Counted from the first letter of the stretch, positions 45,201-57,099 are shown. The stretch: 64,000 bases of DNA from Mermis nigrescens (GCA_036768485.1 JAVLUZ010000322.1:344937-408936); one strand, 5' to 3'. The notes: generated from the letters alone by a model not told the origin. Program-made: numbers and translations.

Positions 45201-48200
45201 TCTATTGTCAGAGACCCTTCTACTGAAAAACATGGACCTTATACAACAAGCAAAAAAACAGTGCAGGTAGTACGCATCTTAATTTTGCTACTTTTGAAAA
45301 GTACACGAGACATGGAACAAGGTACATAGCTAGAGTGCCCCTTTGGTCGAATTCTCGATATGATCCTAATCAAAAATATTGTTTAAGGCTGATTGTCACA
45401 CACAGATGCTTACTTTGTTCATTAAGCAAGATCATAAAATTTGTCATATTGCCCAAATTGTCGTTGAATCTTTTGGCTATAGCTGAGCTGTTCTTGAAGC
45501 CAGCCGATACTACTGAAACGAATATTATGTAATTATCTTTTGCATCCAGGTAATGTGCTTCGGGCAGGATGAAAATGATCAAATACTTCCAGCACAGGAG
45601 TTGATTGAACTTCTATTACTGAAGTCGAGTATTTGTATACATGCATTTTGAAAATTGAAGTAAATTATTTGGTGAACCACTCAGGCTCTTCACGAGCATA
45701 GGTGGGCAGCACCGAAATTCTGGGAGGGGAGTTTAAAAATTTTCAAAAAGGTCAAAAAATGGTCTTAAAAGTGGTCGTATGAAAAAAACCATTTTTCGAC
45801 GTTTCTCAATGAGCACTATCCAATGGCATCAAAAAATCGCTAAAAAAGCAAACAAAATTTTCAAAATTTGAATTCTGGTGGATATATTGATTTCTGAGGT
45901 AGCGGGGTAATTCAACTTCTGGGGGTGCATACCCCCAACCCCCACGCCCACGTGTGTTCACGAGCAAGAGCACCACAACAGCGCTAAACAGATCAACCAG
46001 AAATGGTCCTTAAAAATCCGTCAACTGCGAAGAATAGCGTTACTTTGCGACTAGTTTTCACAAGAAATTCTTGTCAGTGCTGAGTTTGCTTAGGCAGAGG
46101 TTTAATTCTGGAACCTCACTAAGGGTCCAAAAAATTTTCAGTGATCAAGGATTTTAGTGGCGCATGGAAATTTTGGTTTCTAGCGTCAGAACCCCGAAAT
46201 TTTTCCGCATGTCGATGGCTGAAAATTTATTGAAAAATTTAGGTTAACTGATGCCTTGAAGAAATTCATCTCATTAATCAGCCTGAAGCAAACTACAAAG
46301 TATCTAAACGACTCTAAAAGGTACACGGATAATAAGTAGACTAGCTAAAAAAGATCGAGGAAAAACACAAAAAAGTATTCAACGAAGCTGTTGCGAAAAC
46401 GTTAGGTATACTACTCTTTAGCAAGGATAACAAATGGTAAACATAAAATATGCAAACGACAGAATTACGAGGGCGAAAAAATAATTAAGTAAACAAAGAC
46501 AAAAATCAAAATTCAATATACGCAAAAACATTTACGGTATGAAAATAACAATATTTATTATAGCTAGTTATATAATACTAGCAAAGAAAAATGCTCCGAT
46601 GGAACGAAAAAGGGGAATATACTTGGGATTGTGAATTATCGAGCATGTAAAAGGAGGGGACTAGGAAAAATCTCCTTATGTTATATGCCAAAAATCGCAA
46701 AATATGTTTAAAATCAGACTTTCTCTAAACGATGCAAAAAATCGAAGTATATTTTGCGGTCTCTGAAAAAAACGCGTTATTTTAAAATAATTTTCTCTGA
46801 TTGACATAATATCTTAAAAGTATATTACGTAATGCAACTTTTTGCAGACTTCATTCAACTTTGAGTTGCTTAATAATGTGACTGAAAGTGAAATGCTGTT
46901 AACAAATCATAATTAAGTTGTTCGTATTTCATTATTACTAAGCATGTCAATTAGCAGATACAGCCATTCTAAGTGTCAAAGTGCAAGCAATATTCAAATT
47001 ACCAAAAAATTGATCGAAAAAAGCAGCGAAAACAGACCTTATGTAGATACTCTTTTACACATGTCTACGACAATTGTTTACTAAACTTTTACATTTTTCA
47101 AAGGCCGCATAATATACTTCGATTTTTTGCATTGTTTAGAGAAAGTCTGGTTTTTTTAACATATTTTGCGATTTTTGGCATATAACATAGGGAGATTTTT
47201 CCTAGTCCCCTCCTTTTACATCCTCGATAATTCACAATCCCAAGTATATTCCCCTTTTTTGTTCCATCGGAGCATTTTTCTTTGCTAGTACCCTACTTTT
47301 AATTAGCAAGATTTGGAAATACAATACTAGATTTCATTTACTGCGCGGTTCTTCTAACAATTGAATGGTTTAAACTTTACAAAGCTACTAGTTGTAGAAG
47401 AAACAAACATTCTGATTAGTAATTCTTATGTTACGTAGAACATCCTGTAAAGAAATATGCTTCCAAAACTTTCTAGAGCTAAACTTAATTTACATTTTAA
47501 ACTTTACACAAGAGTGCAAAGAATTTTAGTGGGATTAATAATTTCGATATTGCTCTGATATAACGATCAGCATTTATCAAGAAATGAAACCTCTATAATG
47601 TTCTGAGAACAAATTAACATAAGGTGTTAATCACTTTACACTACTCTTCATGCGCCCCTAGCAGACGTATCACATCTGTTTCCATATATATTTTACATTT
47701 TTAGGGAAAAATAAGTTACCGTGAGGCTCTAGAATGGAGCTTATCATATAGTGTAATCTTAACACTAGCAACATTGTAAGAGATTTAGTCAATTTGTAAA
47801 TTCACATTACTCGGATATTACGATTAACATTCATGAAAAAATTACGTCTCCATTACGGTTTAAGGACAAATAGACACAGATGTAAACCTCTTTACATCAC
47901 TTTTGAGTGTAAACGAACGCGCCCAGCTGACGTCCCTTATTTGATTCCATGTGAATTTTCAGATTTTGGCAAAAAATTCAGGTTTTCGCAAAGCTCTAGA
48001 ACGAAGATTAATTAGCAGTGTAAACTTTACACAACCACCGAGTGTAAAGAGGATTCTAGTCGGATTTGTAAATCTGATATTACTCGGATATTATTATCAA
48101 CATTTATGAAAAGATTATGTCTCTACAATGGTCTGAGGACAAATAAACATTAGGTGTAAACTACTTTACACCACTATTGAGCGTAAACAAACTTACCTAA

Positions 48201-51200
48201 TTGACGTCTCACACTTGATTTTTATACATGTACCTATATAAAAACGGTTACCCCCTATTCCTGGGCAATGACCAGAGCTTCGCCCCGCAGAACTGGAGCT
48301 ATCCATCTATGCTCCCCAGGATTTTGTTGCTCCCCACGTACATTTGTACTCAAGATTTTATAAAGTAAATTTGAAAATTTTTCCACCACTTCCTTCCCGA
48401 CTAGGGCATGTACCTACATACGTATAATGCTTTCATTCTTATATACATGAAAATTAATAATGTACCTACTTGAATGTATCTAAAAAGGGTGACCTGGGCG
48501 TGGGGTTTTGAAGGGTTACCACTATATACATGGGCAGCGACAAAATTCTGGGGGATGTCTGACGGGGAAAATTTGCTAAAAATAGCTCTAAAAATGCCTA
48601 AAAATAGCATTCTTGGGGGGGTCCAGCTAGACCCCCCCCCGCCCGCCCATGTGTGGTAACCACACCCAGAAGGCAAAATACCCAACATTACCTCCAGAAT
48701 TTAATGTTTAAGAAATTTTTGCTTTTCCGGGTTTCAATGATACAAATCGATAGAGCTCGACGAGAAACATTCAAAAATGGTTTTTTTTTCGCCATAGCAC
48801 CATTTTTAAGGCCAAGGATTTGAATTTTAAAGAAATTTCGCACCCCCGCAAAACTTTGGAGCCACCCACCTATGCTCTCCAGGATTTCGTTGCTGCCCAT
48901 GTACGTACACAAGGGTATATAACGTAAATCTAAAAATTTTTCCGCCGCTTCTTTCCCGACTAGGGCATATGTATGTACAATGCTTTCATTCTTTTATCCA
49001 TAAAAATTCATGATTTACATGAATTTATCTAGAAACGAGGAAAGTTACAACAAATTACCGCAATTTTTCGTGATTTAACACTATGAAGTCGAAATTAAAT
49101 GCTGAAAACATAGTGCCTTCAAGGCATTACATTGGAGACAGACCCCAATGTCTTTAGGTTTCTTTATGGTAAGCAAACGCAATACGATAATTTGAACAGA
49201 CATACAATAGACTTTGAAGACCATTAAATGCGTCATCATTAACACAATGCTCTAGAACAAAGGCTAACATGCAGTGTAGACTTTACACAACCGCCTAGTG
49301 TAAAGAGGATTTTATTTCGATTTGTAAATCTGATATTACTCCGATATTATTACCAACATTTATGAAAAAATTGCATGTCTACAATGGTCTGAGGACAAAT
49401 AAACAATGAGTGTAAACTACTTTACATCACTGTTGGATGTAAACAAATGCGCCTACATGACGTCTCACATTTCATTCTTTGAAAATTTCTAGACTCCAGG
49501 AAAAAATTAGGTTTCTGGAATGCTCAAAAACGAAGATAAATACATATGTAGTGTAAACTTCATGTAAACACCTAGTGTAAAGAAGATTTTGGTCAGATTC
49601 GTAATTTTGATATTGTTCCGATATTACGATTAATATTTATGAAAACAATTAAGTCTCCATAATGTTCTATGGGCAAACTAACAATAGGTGTAAACCACTT
49701 TACAACACTATAGAATGTAAACATATGCGCCAGACTGGCATATCAAGTTTGGTTCCTGGTCCATTTCTAGACTTGATAATTATGTCCCTGACTCATGTCC
49801 GGAGAAGCAGGCAGAAAAAACAAGACAGAAGCGCATTTTAGACACCAAATTTTTTACTTTACACTAGCTAAACATTAATGTATAGACAATTTGCTTTGAC
49901 ATGCACCCGATATAAAGCACTCTATTTTTATTCTATTGGACTTATCCCGACTTCTGGACGGAGAAAGTGGCGAACAAAAAACGCAACAAAAACGTATTTT
50001 CCATCATTTAGAACACTGTAAACTTTAAAATTCCGTACCGAACTCCCCATTGAGTTTAAAGAAATTCGGTTTGGTACAATTTGTAGCTTTTAAATCGTAG
50101 TACATTCCTGTGTGCCAAAATTCTCTTGCAAAAATTATTTGGTATGATTTATTAATCAAAATTCGGAAAAAACGTGTTTTTTCGCCCATTTTTTACCTCT
50201 GATTTCGAACTTTACACTCCCATAAATAACTCAATATTGCGTTTTTTAAATGCGGTTTGCTGCGATGTGTAGCCCCTGAAAGGCACTTTATTACTGCTGT
50301 ATTTAATTTACCCTGACTCATAAGCGGAAAAATTTGGCAGAGAAATCTTAGTTAAAATCCGTTTTTTACACCATCCACTAGAGTGTAAACTTTAAAGCCC
50401 AGGATCTAACTCACCATAGAGCGCAGAAGACTTTGCTTATATGCAGAATGTAGCCCTTGATCCGCTCTACATTTCTGTCAGAAAACATTTTGAAAAACTC
50501 ATAACCGGAGTTAGTATCAGACCTAAGCAGGTTAAAAACTCGACCAAAAAGTGCTTTTTAACCCCCAGATTTTCGCACTCTTTACACTGCCATTCGAGAA
50601 CTAATGCGAATTTCAAAAAACAAAAAATGTTGTTCTGTAAAATTAATCCCTCTATAATACTGTGCTGTTCAATTGTTCGAGTCATCAATACTCAGTTGTC
50701 CACATGCCGTGATAGAAAGGTCCCAAAATTTGTCCTATGTTATAACGTTACACGAAAACTTTACACCTTCTTTACACAGTCAGTTTTGAGTTTCAAGAAA
50801 AACAAAAAACATGCGCAGCGAATTTTTTGATTATCTTTCCTTTAAAAAAGCCGCACCTTCCAGAAAAGTCCCGTTATAGCTGTAGGGGTGCACAGGTGTT
50901 AGGTGTACCCAAGTATATTATAGGTACGCGCTAACGCGCTACCTAATATTATCAAAACGTCTTTTAATATAGCACCTACCTATTCAAATATGTTTGATGA
51001 AGTTTTCAATTGCATTATTTTACTCTGCTATGTAAGTTCTTAAATAAAAGTTACTCATTTTCATGCTAAAGTGAATACCCTTGTTTTACCGCTTTTGTTT
51101 TATACCCGGAATACAAGAGTAGGCTCCTGACAACACTTGGGCGTGGGGGAGGGGGGGGGTTTGGAGGGGTATGCAACCCCTTCCTCCGAGACAACTAAAA

Positions 51201-52753
51201 TACCACCTCCCTAAAAAACCAGAATACCCCCAAAAATTCAACTTTTGAAATTTTTTGTTTTTTCGCAACTTTTTGATGTCAATGGATATTGCTCGATGGG
51301 AAACGTTGAAAAATGGTGTTTTTTGGCCATACCACCATTTTTAAGGCTATTTTTTGACCTTCGAAAATTATTGTAACCCCAGAATTTTTGTGTCGCCCAT
51401 ATATGCTTCTGACGTAATTCCAGTGAAGCTTCAGACGTGATTGAGTGTGAGTACGTGCGTTTTAATTATTACTTCCGGCGATGATCAAATTTATTTGAAA
51501 CATATCATATGCTCTAAATCCGAAATTTTTCAAGCATGTTAGTCCTTAGGCCATATACAGTATACTCTGATTTGCGTACCTACTAATGTTTTGCATTTTC
51601 ACTTTTATTTTCCATCGTATGCCATTATTGAGGTGAAATCGCAAATACGTACGAATTATTAGGAGGTTGTATCATTGCGACTGCACAACTATACCAGAAT
51701 TAAACTTTTCAAATGCCTGTTTTGAAGTATAGGATTATTACTTTTGTGAGCAATAAACTTGCATTTTTTTGTGCCAAACACACCCGTTCATCATAGATAG
51801 CAAGTTGGCGCGTACATACGAGTTACTTGGGTACCCCCAACATATATCTCCCCTAGAGCAACACTGGGACACTTCTGCATTGCGCGGTTTTTTCTGAAAG
51901 ATAGATAATAAAAACTTCGCTGCCCGTGTTTTTTCTTGTATTTTTTAATCAATACCCAGTGTGTAAGGAGCGTGTAAAGTTTTACTAAAATGTTATAATA
52001 TATAGCTGTTAAAATTTTGATGGGGGGACGTCTTTGCTAGATCAGTTTTGCATTCTGTTCAGTCTGGTTTTTTAAAACGTAGACAATTGATTAAGCTCGA
52101 TGACACCTTTATATTTTTTAAAAAGTGACTTATATTCAGAGTGGTAGTGGAAAGAGTGAATAGAATCAGGGGTAAAAAAACATATTCTGATCTGTCTTTT
52201 GTCTGCCAATAACTCCGGTTATGAGTTCCAAGAAATTTATTCCAGGAGAAATATAGTACGACTCAAGGGCTATTTCTAGCTTACCAACAAACTTTTTTAC
52301 ACTTAATAAGGAGTTAGATCTAGGGGTTAAAACTTTGCACTCTAGTGGATGGTGTAAAGAAAGGTTTTGTCTGAGATTGCTCAGCCAAATTCTCCGGTTA
52401 TTAGTCGAGACCAATTGAATAGAATAGAATTAAAGTTCGTTTTGAGGGCTACGCGCATAGGTGGGCGCCACCATCAAAGTTCTGAAGGAGAAGGAGGTGC
52501 AAGATTTTTTCAAATGTCAAAAAATGATTTTTAAAAATGGCGGTATGGCGAAAAAACAGCATTTTCAACGTTTCTCATCGGGCACTATCCACTGGCATCA
52601 AAAATTGTGAAAAAACAAAAAATTTCCAAAATTGAATTCTGGAAGGGGGTATTTTGATTTCGAAGGAGGGGTATTTTGGTTTCTCGGGGCGGGGGAAGGG
52701 AGGGAATGCATACCCCCCAACCCCCCAAACACATACACACACATACACACACA

Positions 52754-52786
<33 letters not shown>

Positions 52787-52805
52787 CACACACACACACA
52801 CGCTT

Positions 52806-52875
<70 letters not shown>

Positions 52876-52885
52876 ACACACGCTT

Positions 52886-52982
<97 letters not shown>

Positions 52983-55967
52983 CGTGTGGCTACACGTCGC
53001 AACAAATCGCGTTTGAAAAAACTAAGTATAGAATTACTTATGGAGGTGTAAAGTTCAAAATCAGGGGTGTGACATTAAGCGAAAAAACACATTTTGTTCA
53101 ATTTTTTGATTGGTAAATGTGTCAAATATTTTGCGGAACAGAAGTTTGCTACACACAAACGTACTACAATCCAAAGGCTACAAACTGACCCAAGCCGAAT
53201 TTCTTTACACTCAATGGAATGTTAGGTTCAGATTTTTAAAGTTTAGAATGTGGTGGATAGTGAAAAAATACATGTTTCGTCCCTTTTTTGTTCGCCACTT
53301 TTTTCCGTTTAGAAGTGGGGATAAGTCGGATAGAATAAAAATTAAGTACCTTCTGAGGGGTATAGATCACAGCGAATTGTGTTTATTTGCATTAAAATTC
53401 CGCTTTTTCCGGGAGGTCTAAAGTCAAAAGGGGGGGTGATGAACGTGTTTCGGTTTTGTTTTTTTCCGCTTACTTCTCCGGTTATGATCCTGGATATGAT
53501 GACAAGTCCAAAAATATACGAAGGTTCGAACGTCACGTAAGTCGGACACGTTTGTTTACACTCAACAGTGGCGTAAAGTGACTTACATCTAACATTTATT
53601 TGTTTTCATACCATTATGACTGAACATTAACTTTAGTTCTGGAGCATTGCAGAGGCTTAATTTTTTCTAAATGTTCTATGTAACGTCAGAATTACGAATC
53701 TAATTGTTAGTTTTCTCTAATGCCCAGCAGTTGTGTAAAGTTTCCACTATTCGCCTATTGTCGCTGTCTTAAGTTTACACTACAAATTTAGTTTACTTCC
53801 AGAGCGTCGCAAAACGTGAATTTTTTCAAAATATGTTTCGCAAGGTCAGGATTAAGAATCTGATTGTATGTTTTCTTTACACCCAGTAGCTGTGTAAAAT
53901 TTACACCAAAAAACATTCGATCTATTTAAATTAGGTGGGGTGCTCTTATTTTCAACGAAAACGAGTGTTGCAAAAGCTTAATTTTTCTGAACGTTCCATG
54001 TAACATCATGATTACGAATCCGAGTGTAGGTGTTCTTTACACCCAGTAGTTGCGTAAAGTTTACGCGGAAAATATTTGATCTGTTTAAATTACGCGAGGT
54101 GCCCTTGTTTAGAAAAATAATACTGGTGTTCAGAATAATTTGGTTTTTCGTGTTCTTGGACTGCTGTCATTATTGTGGAATGTTACCCACTCATATACAG
54201 CATGGAAATTCTGGGGGGTCAGAAGGCCCGAAAATTTATTAAAAATTCCTTTTTTGGGCTGAAAAACGATTGGTACACATCAAACACACCGTTTTTTGAC
54301 GTTTTAAACAATGCTCGTTCTTTCAATAAGATAAAAACGTAAAAAATTGCGAAAAAATTTGAAAAAGTCAATTGAACAAAATATCGTCAAAAAATATGTG
54401 TATCGAAAATTTCAGATTTTTCAGCCGGAAATGGGCTAAAAACGCTTAAAAAGGCACACTTTTTACAACTTTCACCAGCATCTACAAAAAATCGATAATT
54501 CTGGGGCTCGCAGTCATTTTGCAGGGGTCAGTTGCCATTCTGGGGTCAAATCCCTCTCAAGAACACGTCTGATGTTACGTGAGTGTTTACTAACTGATTT
54601 AATCAAATAACGCTAATTAAAAGTAGGGTAGTAGCAAAGAAAAATGCTTCGATGGAAAAAAAGGACGAATATACCTGGAATTACGAACCATTAGGAACAT
54701 AAAAGGAGGAGACTAGTGAAAGGTTAAATATGAATATGCCTGTGAAAGTTGTAAGAATTTACTAAAAATAAGACTTGGTTAAAAAGCGCAAAAATCAAGG
54801 TATATTCTGCGGCTTCTGAAAAAAGGACGCCTTGTCAAAAATTGATCACTGGCTCAAAAAAGATATTATGGGCAAGCTTTGATGTGTTTTAATAATCGAT
54901 TTAGTACCTTATCTCTATCCAATTTCTCGTTCAATATACGAGTAAAACCAATATTTAGTCTAATTGTCGATGGCTTCAAAAATGAATTATGACCAGCACA
55001 TGATCTTGTTAATTGCTGCCGCGCAGCAGTGCGTGGCATGCTAGCGTTAGAATACACATTATGTTGTTTTTTGATTAGTGATCGCTTCTTTTCTAGGAAT
55101 AAGCTATTCGTGTTACTTATTTTTACGCCGGTAGTGCAACTCCCTTCTGCAGCCGCAGAATGCAGAATATACTTCGATTTTTTGCGTTTTTTCAGCTGAA
55201 GTCTTACTTTTAGTAGATTCTTACAACTTTCACAGACAGCCTTACTTAACTTTTCCCTAGTTCCATACTTTTGTGTCCTTAACGATGCGTGATTCCAAGT
55301 TTATTCGTCCTCTTTGTTCCATCAAAGCATTTTTCTATGCTAGTCTAATTTTCTATGTAAATCTTAGTCGTCTGACATAAAAAGAATTATGTTGTAAGCA
55401 AAAACTGACTTATTGCTTTTTACCTTGCCTTTGCCTTGCAATTAATTAGAGGCATTTGCATATTGATTCATAATCTTTCTTATTAACACATCTCAATCCT
55501 GAGGATATTTGAAAAATGAAAAAATTCTCACTTAAGTTAACGTTTTCCACGTCTTTCCTGTATTGAGTATAAGGGCTGCAGTGAATCGTATGCAACAAAT
55601 CAATAATAAACTCGATGTGCTCCGATAAAGTATACAAAAGGTCATTTCCACGGAGCAAATGAACTTTTGACCCTTTCCATATTTGATTAGCTAAGCAGTT
55701 TTCGTCTGTACAATAATATGTTTGAAGAAGGACCACATCTAATACGGCGGCGTGAGCAAAATTCTCTCCAAGATTAAAAGAGTCGTTGATAGATTTTAAT
55801 ATTGAAGCGAGTAATTGATCGAGGAATATGAGATTTCGCCGGTGCTGCAAATCGAGAAAAATCACTAAATTCACTTTTTGAATGTTGCTACATCCTGGAC
55901 CTCGGGATGCTAACGTAAGACCACACAAAAGCAATATCGGTGCAAAAATATGCCACGGGCACTTTGC
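41346..55967 (-). CDS. vWA-domain, mucin-stalk, single-pass membrane protein
   Basis: Four minus-strand exons join with agreeing phases (1/1, 1/1, 0/0). The product order is: signal peptide (hydrophobic [14 protein letters not shown]); a von Willebrand A-like domain beginning VNLVIFLDL and continuing into [13 protein letters not shown] and [13 protein letters not shown]; about seven cysteines; a Thr/Ser/Pro stalk with 19-residue repeats; a membrane helix ([20 protein letters not shown]); and a basic tail starting FRKKK. This is a type I surface protein, probably binding another protein or matrix outside the cell. The metal site DxSxS is absent (FLDLQHRRN), so metal-dependent adhesion is unlikely. 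The start exon, upstream of 55967, was not found. The tail may end at the TAA at 41295 or splice to a lysine-rich exon at 37322. No named orthologue is recognised. Confidence 0.75.
41514..42180. other. vWA gene intron between exons C and D
   Basis: Unique AT-rich intron sequence up to the TA microsatellite; nothing else seen. Confidence 0.5.
42183..42260. repeat. (TA)n microsatellite, about 38 units
   Basis: A pure TA dinucleotide run of about 77 bases in the intron between vWA exons C and D. Confidence 0.97.
42445..42466. other. Perfect 9-bp hairpin with TTCG loop
   Basis: GCTATTGGG, TTCG, CCCAATAGC: a perfect stem closed by the very stable TTCG tetraloop. ACCGGT occurs 50 bases before and directly after. 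It may be the centre of a small element or a structured RNA; function unknown. Confidence 0.5.
42732..42885. repeat. Family E repeat
   Basis: CATAGGTGCGAGCGGCAGCC, GGGGAAAATTGCCAAAATAGC and CGCGCCCATGTGTG. Confidence 0.55.
43060..43634 (-). CDS. vWA protein exon C: end of vWA, Cys-rich segment, mucin stalk
   Basis: The exon is 575 bp, with acceptor GTTTCCTTTCAG (phase 1) and donor GTAAAA (phase 0). It reads [14 protein letters not shown] and [15 protein letters not shown] (last vWA helix), a short stretch with seven cysteines (CIGMRYC to KQTFC), then about four repeats of [19 protein letters not shown]. Such Thr/Ser/Pro stretches are normally heavily O-glycosylated. Confidence 0.82.
43130..43375 (-). 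repeat. 57-bp coding tandem repeat (19 residues) in the mucin stalk
   Basis: About four units of a 57-bp repeat keep frame and encode [19 protein letters not shown] with few substitutions. Near-identical units separated by exact multiples of three suggest recent slippage or unequal exchange under coding constraint. Copy number is likely variable among individuals. Confidence 0.8.
43850..44105. repeat. Family D repeat
   Basis: GATGCAGAGCATGACCGG, ATAAATGCTAAAATAGC and CATTTTGCCTCATTTTC. Lies in the vWA gene intron between exons B and C. Confidence 0.6.
44110..45413. other. vWA gene intron between exons B and C
   Basis: The first 200 bases look like a worn family A body (GGCCTTAATTG, TTTTCGACCTTCGAAAATT). 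The rest is unique; the frame at 45090-45329 is unsupported. Confidence 0.45.
45414..45557 (-). CDS. vWA protein exon B: central beta strand of vWA
   Basis: The exon is 144 bp, entering and leaving in phase 1. [13 protein letters not shown] matches the buried strand of vWA domains and FMILLNEQ the next strand. The donor GTAAGC is clear. The acceptor could be CCGAAG (used here) or the AAAAG 15 bases further on; both keep phase. Confidence 0.65.
45697..45956 (+). mobile_element. Family A MITE
   Basis: CATAGGTGGGCAGCACC to CGCCCACGTGTG, exact duplication TTCACGAG. It lies 139 bases from vWA exon B. Confidence 0.88.
46569..47292. mobile_element. Family F fold-back element, copy 1
   Basis: Arms of about 210 bp at both ends are near-perfect inverted repeats beginning CTAGCAAAGAAAAATGCTCC and flanked by TA. 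A second copy lies at 54634. Both are in the large vWA-gene intron. Confidence 0.8.
48526..48651. repeat. Family E repeat with target duplication
   Basis: ACATGGGCAGCGACAAAATT to GCCCATGTGTG, flanks GTTACCAC / GTAACCAC (7 of 8). The ends and 8-bp duplication parallel family A. Confidence 0.65.
48660..48884 (-). mobile_element. Family A MITE, decayed
   Basis: Family body with right end ACCCACCTATG; left end worn. In the left arm of the giant inverted repeat, next to a family E element. Confidence 0.65.
51132..51405 (-). mobile_element. Family A MITE in the palindrome spacer
   Basis: AACACTTGGGCG to CGCCCATATATG; flanks CTCCTGAC / CTTCTGAC (7 of 8). Confidence 0.82.
52456..52988 (+). mobile_element. 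Family A MITE expanded by a CA microsatellite
   Basis: CATAGGTGGGCG to CCTACGTGTG, flanks GCTACGCG / GCTACACG (7 of 8). The right end has grown by about 250 bases of CA repeat, doubling the usual length. Confidence 0.85.
52730..52979. repeat. (CA)n microsatellite inside a family A element
   Basis: About 120 CA units with interruptions including two CGCTTACG. It lies between the G/C-run part and the terminal CCTACGTGTG of the element at 52456-52988. Confidence 0.95.
54190..54565 (+). mobile_element. Family C MITE, decayed
   Basis: CTCATATACAGCATGGAAATTCTGG start, GACGTTTTAAACAATGCTCG, and CAAGAACACGTCTGATG end. Palindromic core lost. Confidence 0.55.
54634..55345. mobile_element. Family F fold-back element, copy 2
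   Basis: Same family as 46569-47292 (GCAAAGAAAAATGCTTCGAT at the left end and its complement at the right), but arms are more diverged. About 180 bp upstream of exon A's 3' side in the same intron. Confidence 0.75.
55532..55967 (-). CDS. vWA protein exon A: signal peptide and first half of vWA
   Basis: The exon starts after CAATTTTTAG in phase 0, so its ATG is on an earlier exon. It reads [20 protein letters not shown], then [15 protein letters not shown] and a helix-like [11 protein letters not shown], ending in phase 1 at donor GTGAGA. Cysteines are at YYCTDENC and IHC. Confidence 0.72.
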
Positions 55968-55974
55968 CTAAAAA

Positions 55975-56815
55975 TTGAAACGCATAAAACCAATACTGTT
56001 CGTGCCCTTGACGGCCAAAACGCGCTGCGACCACACGTGGGCGTTGGGGGGATTCGGAAGTATGTACCCACCAGAATTCCGAATACCCATTAAAACCAAA
56101 ATACCCCCCCCCAATTCAATTTTTAAATTTTTTTGTTTTTTTCCGCAATTTCTGATGCCACTGGATAGTGCTCAATGAGAAACGATGGAAAATGGTGTTT
56201 TTCGCCATACCCCCATTTTTGAGACAATTTTTTGACCTGTAAAAAATCTTGCCCCCCAGGATTTTGGTGCTGCCCACCTATGGCCGCGACACGCTACCGT
56301 GTTAAAATGATCAATTTTGAGCCATTATTCGCTTTTTGTGCAGCATCGCAACGTAAAAAGCGAGTAAATGTAAAAGAAAAATCTATATTGCAAGCGCGAC
56401 AAAAAAAGCGAGATCACTTGCCAAATGTTCGCTTTTTTAAAAACGGTCACGCAGCACCCCCGGAAAGCGGCAGTTTTTATGCTCTGCCCAATTCACCGTC
56501 TGATGATAAAACAGGTTATTTTCAGATGCCCATAAATATCCGTTTCTCCGACCATACTAATTCTGCGAACATTATACGTATTACGGCTTGAAATTTTCGG
56601 TAGGGGGGTGGGGTCCCCAACCATTTTTTAAAGCGGGGCAGGGGCAAATGAACTTCAATTTCCGGCTGAAATTGGCCATAGAACGTCTAAAAACGGCCAA
56701 AAAATTAAATTTTCTAAAAATGGCGGGCTGTGGCGAAAAATTTTTGGCTTTGGGAGGGTTGGGGGCGGGACGACCAATTTCGGGTGGAGATCCCTCCATC
56801 ATTCCCTGCTACGTG
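55975..56815. repeat. Family G, left member of an inverted pair
   Basis: The sequence around GTGCCCTTGACGGCC, CATTATTCGCTTTTTGTGC, AAAAGCGAGATCACTTGC and a family B tail matches the complement of 58780-59330. A family A element (56032) interrupts it. Short conserved frames on both copies have stops. Confidence 0.65.
56032..56282 (-). mobile_element. Family A MITE
   Basis: CACACGTGGGCG to GCCCACCTATG; flanks GCTGCGAC / GCCGCGAC (7 of 8). It lies 65 bases upstream of vWA exon A. Confidence 0.85.
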
Positions 56816-56824
56816 TATGGCGAC

Positions 56825-57091
56825 CACACCTGGGCGTGAAGGAGGGTTGGGATTTGCACCCCCCCTCAAGAAAGCAAAATACCCCCCCACCCCTTAAAAC
56901 CAAAATACCACCCAGAATTCAACTTTTGAAATTTTTTTTTGTTTTTTTTCGCATTTTTTGATGCCAACGGATAGTGCTCGATGAGGAACGTTGAAAAATT
57001 GTGTTTTTTCGCCAAACCCCCATTTTTAAAGCCATTTTTTGACCTTTGAAGAATATTGCACTTCCCAGAATTTTAGTGCTACCCACGTATG
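56825..57091 (-). mobile_element. Family A MITE
   Basis: CACACCTGGGCG to ACCCACGTATG, exact duplication ATGGCGAC. Confidence 0.88.
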
Positions 57092-57099
57092 ATGGCGAC

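Larger units (their letters stand above)
47500..54075. repeat. Giant inverted repeat with TTTACAC/GTGTAAA motifs
   Basis: The left arm (about 47500-50880) and right arm (about 51870-54075) are diverged inverted copies: for example TTCTTTACACAGTCAG near 50770 against the complement near 51960, and AGTGGCGAACAAAAAACGC at 49970 against 53290. Outer parts hold units of about 250-275 bp, each with paired GTGTAAA / TTTACAC. Family A and E elements are inserted in arms and spacer. No convincing coding frame. Confidence 0.75.

Noticed and set aside
50441..50830. 129-codon frame in the giant inverted repeat
   Set aside because: It lies in a repeat arm; the inverted counterpart has no matching frame, and composition is unremarkable.
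52598..53116. Long Cys-Val or His-Thr frames over the CA repeat
   Set aside because: Translations of a dinucleotide microsatellite in all frames; no coding meaning.
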